NCBI GenBank assembly: GCA_051294375.1
Contig: CM119271.1
Location: forward strand, 2,370,677-2,434,676
Origin: Paraspadella gotoi
Taxonomy: Eukaryota > Chaetognatha
DNA: 64,000 nucleotides
Direction of reading: 5' to 3'
A model generated the notes under the pieces. It did not search any database. It had not been told where the DNA came from and saw only the letters and a list, made by a program, of their open reading frames with translations. The position numbers were made by a program, and so were the translations under genes. The first letter of the stretch is position 1; each line of letters opens with the position of its first letter. Shown piece by piece: positions 1 to 11,582 of the stretch.

Positions 1-15
1 GAATGGATAATTTTT

Positions 16-166
16 TTTTCTTTACCAACTTTTGGCGAGGAATTTAAATCTGCCATCAAAATTAAGAAAAGCCCATTTTAAAATTTTACGATTTGATATC
101 TTATAAAAATGTTTTTCTTAATTTTGATGGCAGATTTAAATTCCTCGCCAAAAGTTGATAAAGAAA
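16..166. repeat. Fold-back (hairpin) element
   Basis: Two arms of about 55 bp, 16-70 and 112-166, are near-perfect reverse complements separated by about 41 bp of AT-rich sequence. Both arms carry the core ACTTTTGGCGAGGAATTTAA or its complement, with one or two mismatches. No coding capacity is present. A MITE-like or fold-back transposon is the simplest reading; no target-site duplication could be assigned. Confidence 0.8.
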
Positions 167-170
167 ATAT

Positions 171-700
171 AAGGATAGTACTTTATACGACAATATAACC
201 TACTACGGAAATTCAAAAAAATATAAAATTAATTTTTTTTATAAATTGATGCTTACTGGTGATACGTTGTTTAAAATTGACTTTTAAAATTTTCATACGT
301 AACTTTCACTACGCTCGATTGATCATATTGCTTCACCGTGACTCCATTTACTCCTTGTACTTTCTCACATAACCGAATAATTCATTCTCACTGACGCCCC
401 GAGTGAAACATGAAACTCTCCACCTTCCCATGGACCCGTCGACCCAGTGCCCTTTTGACCCAGGTCCCCTCCTCGATGCATATACATCGCGTATATTCTC
501 GGATCCGCGGGCGAAGAGCAGTTCATTCCCTTTTCACTTTTTCAAGTTCGCTCGTTCGCGCGGTCGCACGTTAGCACGTTCGCACGTTCGCACGTTCGAG
601 GGTAAGACCGGCACGTCCTACTTTCGCCTGGTTCTATCGCCCCTATAAATCGAGTAATTATAGCTTAATCAGATCAGAGGCTATATACGAAAGTATTTAC
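171..700. other. No gene recognised
   Basis: AT-rich to 300, then more GC-rich. The only notable structure is a short run of GCACGTTC-type units near 560-598. The 81-residue open frame here has no recognisable domain. Confidence 0.5.
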
Positions 701-704
701 TGAC

Positions 705-705
<1 letters not shown>

Positions 706-765
<60 letters not shown>

Positions 766-769
766 GAGT

Positions 770-805
<36 letters not shown>

Positions 806-820
806 GAGAGAGAAGAGACT

Positions 821-862
<42 letters not shown>
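706..862. repeat. (GA)n microsatellite
   Basis: A long GA dinucleotide run with a few interruptions (GAGTGAAGAG, GATGAGAG, GACTGAG). Confidence 0.97.
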
Positions 863-864
<2 letters not shown>

Positions 865-1641
865 GATAACCGATTGAGTTATGAATGACTGTAAACGAAA
901 CCCGAAATCAGATATCTCATTCAGTGATGGGCTGATGGCGTCGTCGTCGTCATTCTCGTCGTCGTCGAGAAATCGGCGACCGGAGAAAACTGATGTCGCT
1001 TCGCATTAACTCGTCGCCATGGAGACGAAAGGCAAAACGTGAAGAGTGAGGAAAGGAAAGATGGCCGGCGGGAGGAAAGGGCTGAGGGAGAGAATGGTAG
1101 AAGTTGAAGTGGTTACAGGGAGTGGGGAAAGGGAGCGGAAGTCGGTGGAGCTGGAAAGAGTCGGGATGGTCGGGGGGAAGAGGGAAAAGGAGCGAGAGTC
1201 GAAGGGCGGAAAGGCCAGAGGAAAATTGGTGAGAGTGATATAAGGGGTAAAAGGAGCAGAGATCGTTGGAGCTGAAAGGAGCCCGGGGGGAGCGGGATCG
1301 CGGGCAGCGGTGGGTTAAAGGAGTAGGAGTCGAAGGCGGAAATGCCTGAGGAAAGATGGTAGGTGGAGTGATCGAAAGCAATAAAGTCGTTGGAGCTAGA
1401 AGAAGCCGAGAGGGGAAGGAAGCAAGAAGGCCGGGTGAGAGGAGCAGGTCAAGCTGTAAGAAGGAGAGCGGTAGAAATCTAGGTCAAAGTTTTGAAGTTT
1501 GAAGAGTCAATTTGCGGAGAAAGTCGCTGAGGGGAAAGAGTGGAGGTTTATTGAGGCAAAGGGAGGAGGAAGAGGAAGAGGATTTTGGAAAGTATCTTTT
1601 AAAGAAGGGTGAAATAACATACACGATGTGCTGAATTAGAC

Positions 1642-1690
<49 letters not shown>

Positions 1691-1875
1691 ATTTCCCTTT
1701 CAGTAGCGAGCCAATGACCCATCATTCTCTCGACCTTCTTCGGTGCCCAATTTATTTGCAAAGCTTGCCAGAAAGGGCGCTGCTTCTAACCTGTCGAAAT
1801 ATTGGCAAAGGTCCCTTGTTCAATGGTGCTTAACTAAAGTCTACATGTAGACATATAAATATCCGATGATATTTG
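863..1875. other. Purine-rich stretch, no gene
   Basis: 1040-1610 is strongly purine-rich on the plus strand (GGAAAG, GGAGTCG and GGAGCTG-type words) and looks like a decayed minisatellite. Its open frames on either strand are biased Ser/Pro/Phe or Arg/Glu/Gly products with no domain. A (CT)n tract occupies about 1647-1690. The rest is unremarkable. Confidence 0.5.
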
Positions 1876-1956
1876 GTCGTTTTTTTCCGCGGTCGTTGAA
1901 CAACTTGATGGTTTTCTTATTGAGGAAAGCGAAGCCAAATAAAGAATCCCATCCCA
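1876..1956 (+). repeat. Dispersed repeat copy (family D)
   Basis: About 80 bp, sharing the block GTTGAACAACTTGATGGTTT and the following ATAAAGAATCCCATCC with 8281-8359. Divergence between the copies is low, so the duplication is fairly recent or the family is abundant. Confidence 0.8.
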
Positions 1957-3097
1957 TCCCATAAACGCTTTGACCATTTAGTTTGACTTCCCGACTTCGA
2001 CTCTTCTTTCTGCACGGAAACTTCTCTTCGCACATGCAATTCTTCTCTAATCACCAACTGTGAAAATATATTTTGCCTTGCCTCTCTTTTTCTCTCGGTC
2101 AAATAAAATGACTGGTCATTTTTTAGTGACTGAAGCAATGTGAAAAATATTAAAATAATAATTACCCAAAAACTACATTTTCTAGACACCTCTAAGTCCT
2201 CTATTCTTTAATTCTCTGATTCTCTAATTCTTTACTCGTGCAACACTTTTCTTTGTACAAAAACTTCTCTTTCCTCGAGTCTACTCAGTTCTCACCTCTC
2301 AGTAAAACACTTTTCTTTTCACGTGCCAATCTAACCCAACCTCAAACATTTCTCTTTTCGCGTGCAACTCTTCTTTTTTTCGCTCACCCTTTGCTTTTAG
2401 GTCGCACACTTCCTCTCTCCGGTGATTCCGAACGGCCAGACTATTTTTTCACTTCGCCGATTTAAAAAAGAAAAGAAAAAAAAGAAAGAGTTTCGAAAAG
2501 ACAGTTGCAGAGGAAAGCAAGGAACGGTAATTTGCAAGTGTTGCGCAGCAAGAACTCGAGTTGAAGTATGAAGTGAAAGTTGTCGTTGAATTAAAAAGAA
2601 TATTCCTAATATTACTAATATCTTTCACTGATAATATTATTAGCACTATTATTAGCAGTGAAAGATACAGATGTAGATAAAGATATAGCTATGAGAAAAA
2701 AGTCCGCGTCAGTATGAATACTGACGCAGACTTTGTACGCGCGTCGAAATTTCATCAGTTACACAATCCACTATGTATATTGCACATTTATTACACATGT
2801 AATGTAGTAAATTTCTTTTCATTGCTATGTGTTTTGCTGCAAATTTTCTTTATTGAAACTTTGAAACTTTGTAACTCACTCGTCCGTCAGACGTGGATCG
2901 TAAAGTTTCGTTTTAATCCAACTGAGTTTCGCTTCTATTCACTGAAAAAAAAAAGAGGACGCTTTTGGGAAAATAAAATTTTAAGGCGGGAAGGAATAAA
3001 TGTGAACAAAAAAAAACGTTTAGGGAAATAAATTGAAGGCAGCCGAAGATAGTAAGTACTAAATAAGCCACCCCTTAATCTTTTTTTTTCTGTCAGT
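1957..3097. other. No gene recognised
   Basis: AT-rich filler. The short open frames here (for example 2238-2465 and 2714-3031) show no domain, no splice context and no conserved motif. Confidence 0.5.
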
Positions 3098-3295
3098 GTC
3101 AACACGACGTCGACAATAATGATTGATCGATGAAATGGGTTTCTTGTTACTTTCCCTTAAGTATTTATTAAGGCCGTCAAAAGTGAAGAATCCCTTATGG
3201 GTTTATTTTTCCCTCATTCGCTCTGGATAATTATGGTTGATACGTGATCTTCCATCCCTCCTCCATTTTTATATCCAATTTCCTCTATTTTTTAT
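3098..3295 (+). repeat. Dispersed repeat copy (family B)
   Basis: About 195 bp repeated at 6722-6905. Both share CACGACGTCG, TTTCCCTTAAGTATTTATT, CCCTCATTCGCTCTGGATAA and ATCTTCCATCCCTCC in the same order, with scattered substitutions and indels. It is followed about 1.06 kb later by a family A copy; the other copy keeps a similar 1.16 kb spacing. Confidence 0.85.
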
Positions 3296-3612
3296 TCTAA
3301 TGCGATTCAATAAAAAAAAATGAAGAAAAAAATTCAAACAAAGATTTTAATTTCTAAGAAATTTGATCGTTTTCCAAATCGTTAAATCGCAAAAATATTT
3401 TTTTTAAATCTGAGAAAGCTCCTACTTCGATGGGACCGTTGACGCTGCTGGCGTCGTGGCGCCGGGAATTCTGGGAGCGCCGGTGACGACCGTGACGCCT
3501 TGAGGAGATGGATTTCATTGAGCGAAAAAATTCGAGATGGAAAATTGGAAATCTCAGCGGAGAGTGGAAGGGGGGCGGGGGGTGTGGGGAGGTTGACCGA
3601 GGGGATTGATTG
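3296..3612 (+). repeat. Dispersed repeat copy (family C, GC-rich core)
   Basis: About 315 bp, also found at 34,556-34,892, and in the duplicated copies at 37,160-37,507 (plus) and about 48,800-49,170 (minus). It contains an A-rich 5' part, a GC-rich centre (GCGCCGGTGACG, GTGACGCC) and a conserved end (TTCATTGAGCGAAAAAATTC, then GAGGTTGACCGAGGGGATTG). This copy runs into (GATT)n, whereas the others run into (ATTT)n, so the element may end in a variable tetranucleotide tail. Confidence 0.85.
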
Positions 3613-4160
3613 ATTGATTGATTTTGCTCCTTCTTTCTTTTCTTTAGAAAAGTAATTTAAGTTTGGTATAAACTTTATAACTCAGGCTCAGGTATCCCGG
3701 ACGCAGCTGCCCCGCGGTCTTTTTTATCTTTCATTTTTTGGGGGTAATTCTGTTGTAACGTACTATTTCAGTCTCTCTCTTTACAGGGAGGTCTCGCTCT
3801 TTTGGGACTAAATTAAAGAATAGTAAAAGAATAATGGCATAAAAATTGGTACCCATATTAAAAATAGTCATGAAAACAGAATTTATTTAAAAAAATTCGT
3901 CTTCGGGAAACAAGACTTTCTTCAATTGTCAATTGTCAATTGTCGCATTTGGGAATGCTGCCATTCCTACTACTGTTTCCCCTGTCAGAAAGTTGACAGT
4001 TCCGGACGGGATGCGTGGGACTTTCTGCTTCTCTATCCGACATTTGTATTAATCAGGGGGTTTGCAGTCAGAAAATCTGCGCGGTCAAAAGTCGGGAGTC
4101 TTTATGCTTCATCTTGATTTTCGCCAAAATTTGCAAAATTTTCTAAAAAGGAACGGCGCC
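3613..4160. other. No gene; heptamer array inside
   Basis: Unremarkable AT-rich DNA. At 3924-3944 there are three perfect tandem copies of the heptamer AATTGTC. Confidence 0.6.
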
Positions 4161-4400
4161 TAAAAATAGGACATGTTGTGCAAAGAGCATCAAATTTACA
4201 AGAGTTTCTGTTTAATTTTTTAGACGTTTTTGATATCGATCGAAAGAAAAATTAGCCTCGTTTTCAAATATAATCTCGATTTTCTTCTATCATGAACTGT
4301 TTTTATGCTGTAGACACTCAAAGTTAGTTCCATTAGAGCTGGACCTCCCTGTATTTCTTTATTATTTCCTTGGCTCTCTCTAATTTTCAATTTCTCACTT
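4161..4400 (+). repeat. Dispersed repeat copy (family A)
   Basis: About 240 bp matching 7886-8108 at high identity. It starts at AAAAATAGGACATGTTGTGC and runs through ATCGATCGAAAGAAAAATTA to the TTTCTTTATTATTTCCTT block. The copies differ by single-base changes and a short deletion. Confidence 0.88.
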
Positions 4401-4781
4401 TCACTCTCTCCTTTTTATCAAAACTCCATCAGGAGATGAAAACAATTTGTAAACAAAGTCGTTCGGATTATTGCTACTTTGTATGTAGTATGTACCTTCT
4501 TCTGGTTTTTTTTTCTGCTCGATTTCCTTTTGTTTTCCTCAGTTTTTCACAGTTCGCAATCGTTCAGACAGATGTCGTCGCCGAGAATGAGAAATTACGA
4601 AAAGAAAAAAACAAAAGAAAAACGGGGACTGAGAAGAAGGTAAAGGAGGGAAAGTGTAGGTGTGATGGAAATGATAAAAAGAAAAGAATAAAAAAAAAAG
4701 ATGAGGTAAGAAAAATTAGAATGAGCTGGGAACGAGTCGACGAGCGAAAAAAGAAAATTCAAAAAAAGGATGTTACTTGTT

Positions 4782-4825
<44 letters not shown>

Positions 4826-5821
4826 CCATTCCCATCTCTATCTCTTCTGTTAGGAAGCCGCTATAGAAAAAGAAGCCAGTGACTTTTTTCTTATATTTTT
4901 ATATCGATAGATGTGGAATGACGGGAATATTGTAAATCTCAAGTTTCGCTTTAATCGGACCTCACATTGTGGAGAAATCTTAGGAAACCCATCAAAATTC
5001 CACCCCTTTTTTTCAACATTCTCGCCTTTTAAGATTTTCGCCGATTCTGACTTCCTCTTACAAACTTATAATTCCGCTAGTTAATTTTTTTTTCTTTTTT
5101 TCTATTTTATGATTTCTGGGTAAAAAATAGAATAAATTACATTAACATTGGGATATTATGAAAGTGTAATGTTTTGTGAAGCCTGTGAGAGTTAAATAAT
5201 TTAAAAAATCGCCTATTTTACTATTGAAAAATGATAGTAAAATGAAGAAGTTGAATGTCTTCCGGCCTATTTCAGTAAACATCCCTGTTCTCTAGCATAA
5301 AATAATGTTTACTTTTTGCTGGTGGAAAAGAAAGATAAATACTTAGGCTGTGATGGGGTGAATAATATTTTGTTGAATTTTGTAAGCATGCTTGTAAAAT
5401 CAGACAAGCAAATATTTAAGTGATAAAAAATTCAAATTTTTTTTATCCAAAAAACTTTAAAGTTTTACAAGAGTACAATTTTAGCCTTTTTTCTTTCAGA
5501 ATCATTAAAAAGAATTAAATTTTCATTATTTCTTATGGGGTGTCATTAGTTTTAAAATTAATTATAATTTTGACTTAGTTGACACTCACCCTGTAAGGAG
5601 GTTTCGCATAAGTAATTCTCAAATTGTATCTTGTATGTGCCCTATGATTATGGCTTCATTTTGGTACTATTACCATCCCTTTATCTTTATTCCTTCAAAA
5701 GATATTAGGAAAAATCAGTTTTTTTCTCAACCTTCCTTTTAATTTCTTTTTAAATAAAAATTTCGCGATTCAAACCGGACTATTTCATTTAAACCTGATC
5801 ATTTTATATCAAAATCATTGA
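4401..5821. other. No gene; (CT)n at 4783-4822
   Basis: AT-rich DNA with a clean (CT)n tract at 4783-4822. The 170-residue open frame at 4370-4882 is Lys/Arg-rich, then runs into the microsatellite and has no domain. Confidence 0.55.
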
Positions 5822-5921
5822 AAAATGAAGACAAAGTCTTGTTACAGCAACGATATTATATTTATATTTATTTTGTACAATAAAATAAATCTTTGCTGTA
5901 ACAAGACTTTGTCTTCATTTT
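5822..5921. repeat. Short perfect-arm hairpin
   Basis: Arms of 29 bp (5822-5850 and 5893-5921) are exact reverse complements containing AAGTCTTGTTACAGCAA. The 42 bp loop is AT-rich. Similar words (TATCAAAATCATT followed by AAAATGA) lie on both sides, near 5807 and 5959, and may be a flanking direct repeat. Confidence 0.85.
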
Positions 5922-6721
5922 CAATTACCTAAAACAAACGAAGAAAGTTTAATCACAATATCAAAATCATTATAAAATGAAAAAAAGAAAAAGGAACAAG
6001 CTCTTTAAGCACAAAGCTATCAGAATCGCGAAATTCGAAGTCGCTCATGTTACAGGAACATAGAGCAATCCCGTTTGCAATTTTAAGTTTGTAAACTTTC
6101 CCTTTCATTTCTATAGTAAAAATGAGGTTTGAAAATTCTCCGGGATGAGTAGTGCATTTCCCCTGGCTTGTTTGATTATTAAATCCTTTATCAAATGCCA
6201 TAAAACGAATAGGACAAGCTTTTCAGATGTAACGCTCTCGGAATCGTGCGTTTTTACAAGTGTTTTTTAACCGAATTTCTGGCAAACGCGTTTGCAATTT
6301 GGGTAGTCAGATTTGAACGGAATTCTCTATTAGAAAAATGTTGAATTTTTTTTAAGCGAGATTCTCGTCTACTTCTGTGATGTTATCTTACAATACCAAA
6401 CAGATCAAATATATTAATGTTATGACAGAAAAAAGCCAAACATCAACGATCGAAAAATAAAAATTAAACAAAACCTCAATCTCGCTCCCGTTCTCTGACG
6501 GTGACCACTGACTACTGACCACTGACCACTGACCACTGACTGAGTCGACACTCTCTGCAATTCCTGTTGTGAACTTAAGTCGTTCAAAGCAGAAGAAGAA
6601 ATCGAGAAAATCTTTTTATTTATTTTTTTTTAATCTTATTCTTTTTTATTTGATTCCAGACGGTGGGTCAGTCTGTAATTTTCTGAGTATTAATAAAAGT
6701 AAGCTAAATATACCAAATCTG
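5922..6721. other. No confident gene; heptamer array
   Basis: An 82-residue open frame on the minus strand (5953-6201) is not low-complexity, but it has no recognised domain and no visible splice or promoter context, so it is left as unexplained. At 6503-6537 there are five tandem GACCACT-type heptamers, one of them degenerate. Confidence 0.5.
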
Positions 6722-6905
6722 TTACACGACGTCGCCAATAATGATTGAAAAAGGTTTCTTGTTAGTTTCCCTTAAGTATTTATTTCGGACATCAAAAGTG
6801 ACGAATTCCTTATGGGTTTTTTTACCCTCATTCGCTCTGGATAATTATTAAGTTGATACGTAATCTTCCATCCCTCCTTTATTTTTATATCCAATTTCCT
6901 CTCAC
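6722..6905 (+). repeat. Dispersed repeat copy (family B)
   Basis: Second copy of the 3098-3295 sequence, with about 10-15% difference by eye. Confidence 0.85.
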
Positions 6906-7038
6906 CTTTTTTTTATCATTTTAACTAACGCTAATTTTGTCTTGTAGGTTGGTTTATTGTATTTTTGTTACTGATTTTGATTTTTATTGCTTTGGGCGTT
7001 TTTTAAATATTTTTTATTTACAAAAAAAAAATAATGTT

Positions 7039-7345
7039 TTATGAAATTGGTACAACCAATATAAAAATATATCCATTCTCATTTAATAAATAAGCTATCT
7101 TGCCCCTGACTTTGGACAGGCTTTGGTGGTTTAAGGCCTCCATCACTCTTACAAGATAATGACATAGCAGGTCCCTGCAAGCTTTCAATCAAGACTTTCT
7201 CACAGTCTCGTTTTCACTCCCAGAGTACCTGGCTTCCATATCAATGAAGTGATATATTTCAAAGAATGTTTCAATTGTATGAAAAGACCATTTACCCTAG
7301 TATTAGATCGGGGAATACTTATTGTACTCCGCACTAGCATCAAAT
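7039..7345 (-). mobile_element. Retroposon relic R1, near full shared length
   Basis: Shares about 300 bp with 53,223-53,532. The constant edge on the plus strand is ATGAAATTGGTACAACCAAT. The opposite edge, near GTACTCCGCACTAGCATCA, is reached only here and at 53.5 kb. Other copies stop at different internal points. One constant end plus variable truncation at the other is the pattern of 5'-truncated non-LTR retroposons, so the element is placed on the minus strand with its 3' end at 7039. That end holds a small hairpin (TTGGT..ACCAA). Confidence 0.75.
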
Positions 7346-7361
7346 ACAAGGAGCTGAATTT

Positions 7362-7556
7362 TATGAAATTGGTACAACCAATATAAAAATTATCCATTCA
7401 TTTAATAAATAAGCTATCTTGCCCCTGACTTTGGACAGGCTTTGGGTGGTTTAAGGCCTCCATCACTCTTACAAGATAATGACATAGCAGGTCCCTGCAG
7501 CTTTCAATCAAGACCTTATCTCACCAGCTTCTCGTTTATTCACTCCCAGAGTCATA
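7362..7556 (-). mobile_element. Retroposon relic R1, truncated
   Basis: A second R1 copy, directly downstream of the first and in the same orientation, stopping at CACTCCCAGAGT. It carries GCCCCTGACTTTGGACAGGC and GGTTTAAGGCCTCCATCACT as in the other copies. Confidence 0.8.
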
Positions 7557-7861
7557 ACGACTCATAACCGTCATATTCACTTTTAAACTGCTAACTATCT
7601 GTTTGTTGGTCGGTCGGTCACCGATGATCCAATCCCTTCTTATTTCCGACCATCTCGTTGGCCCCTCTGGCTTTCTTCATGATTTATGACTTTTTGGACA
7701 CGTTTTCGGTTATTCATGCAGGTGGCAACAATTTGATAAAGGCGTTTGGCAAATTACTTATAACCAGGAAGCGCTCAAAAAAAAATTGTTATAACTAATA
7801 TATTGTACCAAATTCATATAATGATATATACTATACTGTATAGTATATACTAATATATACT

Positions 7862-7889
7862 TATGAAATTGGTACAACCAATATAAAAA
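7862..7889 (-). mobile_element. R1 3'-end stub
   Basis: Only the terminal 28 bp of R1 (ATGAAATTGGTACAACCAAT plus ATAAAAAT) joined directly to a family A repeat. It is an extreme 5' truncation, or a breakpoint where family A replaced R1 sequence. Confidence 0.6.
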
Positions 7890-8108
7890 TAGGACATGTT
7901 GTGCAAAAAGAATCAATTACAAGAGTTTCTGTTTAATTTTTTAGACGTTTTTGATATCGATCGAAAGAAAAATTAGCCTGTTTTCAAATATAATCTCGCT
8001 TTTCTTCTATCATGAACTGTTTTTATGCTGTAGACACTCAAAGTTAGTTCCATTCCCTGCATTTCTTTATTATTTCCTTTGCTCTCTCTAATTTTTAATT
8101 TCTCACTT
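7886..8108 (+). repeat. Dispersed repeat copy (family A)
   Basis: Second copy of the 4161-4400 sequence. It begins exactly at the junction with the R1 stub. Confidence 0.88.
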
Positions 8109-8280
8109 CAATTTCAATAACTGATAATATGGGTCGACTGCAAAGAGACGTTTTCAAACCCTAAAAAAATTCGTCGCAACGGATTCTCAAGGAGTTACGT
8201 ATGTTTTGTGTTCATTTGTTCTTGAGCTAAAGTCAAACATAGAGGTCACCACCAAGGGTCGTCACCCCAGATTACAGTTC

Positions 8281-8359
8281 GTCTTTTTTTCCTCGATCGT
8301 TGAACAACTTGATGGTTTTCTTATTGAGGAAATCGAAGCCAAATAAAGAATCCCATCCA
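8281..8359 (+). repeat. Dispersed repeat copy (family D)
   Basis: Second copy of the 1876-1956 sequence. Confidence 0.8.
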
Positions 8360-9689
8360 CCACTTGCTGCTGGCGATTGCTTTCCGTGTATTTTTTTCCC
8401 TTTTTTTTCCTTTTCATTCTTTCATACTTGTGCAGTCACGTGACCACATAGAAATACGGTCACGTGATTAAAAAGTCTATACGTCTGAGTTCGGGCAATA
8501 GACGGATATTTTAGTTAATACCCCACAAATGCTTGTTGTACAACATGTGTTTCATAATTGTGTTTGTGGAGACATGTAATCATCTAGAATTATTTTAATT
8601 CCTTCCTTTTCTAACTGAGTTTTGCTTTTTCTCTAATTTCTCGCTTCCTTTGTCATGGAGGATTTTCTCAGTTTACCGGTTTAAGGCCAGGGATCACTCA
8701 ATCTAAAATTATAGAAATTTCTTAATTTACTATATCTTAATCATTTTCTCATATCTTGTAAGAGGTTTTCTATTGAAAATAATCGAAAACTTTTAAAAAT
8801 CTAAATAAAATGTTCATAAAAATTTAAACATTAATTTTTCTTCGGTAAAACTAGATTTTCAAGAGAAAAATAATTTTTTATATGTAAGCTAAATTTTTAC
8901 AACTAAATTTTTAACTCAAACCTGATTCTTTACAGTAAGCTCAATTTCTACTTCTTATATTTAATTCCTCCTTTGGTAAAAGTACATACTTGGAGTTGTA
9001 TCACTAATAAGTCTAAAATAAACTACTACACATTTTCCAGACGGGTTTTTATACTTTTATGAGTTTAGGAGTTAAAAAACTTATCGAATTTATTTCATTT
9101 GACTTTTTACTTTATGTAAATGTTTAATGAGTTTAATGAGTACAGAATTTGACTTTCTTGACAAAAGTGAAGTTAAAAACGAAGAGTTGCAGCTCAAACC
9201 GTTGGACTCTTCTTGAAGAAAAAAAATATTTGGGCAAAGAAAAGAAAGGTGGGGGAGATTCTATGAGCGCGTTTTTGAAAAAATGTTTTTTGTTTCAAAG
9301 ATATCAAGGAAATTAATCCCAAAAATTGTTTAAAATAATCAAATTTTATATGAAGGAAGGCAAATTTTGAAAGTATCTTTTCATAGAATTGGAGTTCGTG
9401 ACTTAAAGGTAATTCATGCCAAATTTAATGAGAAACCGCTTTACTGTTTGGGCTGCAACTCTTCAAATAGGTTTCTTTTATTTTTATATAGTACAAAAAA
9501 AATCGAAAAAACGATGACGCCTTTGAAAAAATGGTAAAGTGAATACATTTTCGGAATCGTCAGGAGCTCTCCTTTCGAAATCCGAGCTCAGTTTTAGCCT
9601 AATTATAATTTGAATTGAGTGATCCCGGACCTTAAAAAAAAAAAAGATAAAAAATTTCCTTTCTATTTTTTTTTCAGCATTGAGAGTTT
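8360..9689. other. AT-rich stretch, no gene
   Basis: No open frame with domain-like content. Two CACGTG palindromes sit at about 8438 and 8461, 23 bp apart; they could be E-boxes, but nothing else supports a promoter here. Confidence 0.5.
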
Positions 9690-10082
9690 TTTTTATTTAT
9701 TTTTCCTGTTTTTTTCAACCCTTCTTTTTTTTCCTTCTCTATCTTTTTTTTCCTTCTCTATCTTTCTTTTTATTCTCTATCTTATCCTTTCCTTCTCTAT
9801 CTTTCTTTTCCTTCTCTATCTTTCTTTTTCTTCTCTATCTTATCTTTTCCCTCTTTATCTTTCTTTTTCTTCTCTATCTTTCTTTTCCATCTCTATCTTT
9901 CTTTTCCTTTTCTATCTTTCTTTTCCTTCTCTATCTTTCTTTATCTTCTCTGTTTTTCTTTTCCTTTTCTATCTTTCTTTTCCTTCTCTATCTTTCTTTA
10001 TCTTCTCTGTTTTTCTTTTCCTTTTCTATCTTTCTTTTCCTTCTCTATCTTTCTTTTCCTTCTCTAGCTTTCTTTTCTGCGT
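9690..10082. repeat. Pyrimidine minisatellite
   Basis: About 20 imperfect tandem copies of an 18-19 bp unit built from TCTATCTTTCTTTTCCTTC. The 134 and 165 residue open frames here are Phe/Ser/Leu translations of this repeat, not genes. Confidence 0.9.
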
Positions 10083-10391
10083 GACTTATAAACTTCACTG
10101 TTTCTGCCATCTCTAGTTTAACCTCACTTCCTATTCCTTTTCTAAACATTCTTAGTCGCATTACATATATCATATTCACTTACGCCCAATAGTTCGTTTA
10201 GAATTTCCCTTTTCTACCTTTCTATCAGTTTCTCCCCTCCCCCTCTCTATTTCCTCCTTCCCTTCTTTCCTCCCCTCCCCTCTCTATTTTCTCTCTTTCC
10301 TTCCTCCCTCCCCTCCCTCCTCCCCCCTTCATACGCCTAACCCCGACTCAAGACTCACGGTGATAAGTCGGTCGCTATTGTCTTCTCTTCC

Positions 10392-10396
<5 letters not shown>

Positions 10397-10447
<51 letters not shown>

Positions 10448-10573
10448 CTCTCTCCCATTCCTTCCCTCTCCTCTTCTCTAATCTTCTTCTCTATCTTTCC
10501 TTTTGTCTCTCCGTCTTTTTTGGCTTCCGATTTCTTTGTTTCGTCTTTCGGATCCTCACCCTCTAACCTTACC

Positions 10574-10620
<47 letters not shown>

Positions 10621-10628
10621 CTCTCTCA

Positions 10629-10665
<37 letters not shown>

Positions 10666-10845
10666 CCCCTTCATTCCCTTTGCTTCCGTTATTCGTTCTC
10701 TACACCCTTTCCGGCCTTTTCCTATTGCCCAGTTCTCGACACAGACGAACTGGAGGCTCCGCAATCATTTTTCCATCTGGATATCACGGTGACATTTGTT
10801 CCTGTCCTCCTCTCCTCTCTCTCTCTCTCTCTCTCTCCTCTTCCT

Positions 10846-10929
<84 letters not shown>

Positions 10930-10945
10930 TCTCTCTCTCTCTCCT
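10397..10945. repeat. (CT)n microsatellite cluster
   Basis: Three long CT blocks (10,397-10,447, 10,580-10,664 and 10,815-10,945) separated by pyrimidine-rich sequence. Open frames covering 10,360-11,342 on both strands are Leu/Ser or Arg/Glu translations of these blocks. Confidence 0.95.
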
Positions 10946-11040
10946 GATTGATGAATCAGAACCAGTCCGAGTTCCAAGACAAAGACATAATCTCGGACTC
11001 TTTCCGAACACACCGGTTCCAATCAACCTTATTTTTTCGT

Positions 11041-11098
11041 CGAGAGAGAGAGAGAGAGAAGAGAGAAGACGAAGAGAACGAGAGACGAGAAGAAAAGA

Positions 11099-11130
<32 letters not shown>
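11041..11130. repeat. (GA)n tract facing the CT cluster
   Basis: Purine tract complementary to the CT blocks just upstream. The two could pair in single-stranded DNA or RNA. Confidence 0.9.
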
Positions 11131-11136
<6 letters not shown>

Positions 11137-11450
11137 AACAAGCTTGGCAATCAACGAAGCTTCTTCTATTGCTTTTGCTTTCCTCGTTAAAGGTAAACGG
11201 TTCGGAAAATATCCGTAAAAAAAAGATAAAAAACCGAAATAAAAAAGATCATGCGAAGAAAACAATGGCGTGGAGACTAGGGTGGAGTGATGAAAAGATT
11301 AAGCGAGTTGACAATATTTTTTTGCTGCCTCCGTATATGTAATTAAAAAAAACCATATCTTTAAAAAATTTTTTTTAGCATAACAGTAGAGCAAATTGAA
11401 TTTTCGTTATAGTAATATCCTTATAAACATACATAGTGGGGAAAGATCTA

Positions 11451-11480
11451 TAAAGGTGCCCCTATTAGGGGCACCTTTAT
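11451..11480. repeat. Compact GC-rich hairpin
   Basis: Arms of 12 bp (11,451-11,462 and 11,469-11,480; TAAAGGTGCCCC and its complement) with a 6-base loop. It is followed by AT-rich DNA. It resembles a terminator-type hairpin, but in this eukaryotic context no such role is claimed. Confidence 0.75.
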
Positions 11481-11582
11481 GTCATGAACCTAATTTTAAC
11501 CTTCTTGAAAGAAAATTATATTATTTCTTCCTAGAAGAAATAACAAAATTTGTTAGAAACAACGATATTTGTTTTTATTTGG

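Noticed and set aside
2745-2765. CTGATGA on the minus strand as another hammerhead
   Set aside because: No stem II followed by GAA, and no cleavage triplet at the right place.
5953-6201. 82-residue minus-strand open frame
   Set aside because: Not low-complexity, but there is no domain, splice or promoter support, and its length is not unusual for AT-rich DNA.
10360-11342. Overlapping open frames up to 279 residues on both strands
   Set aside because: Leu/Ser and Arg/Glu translations of (CT)n/(GA)n blocks.
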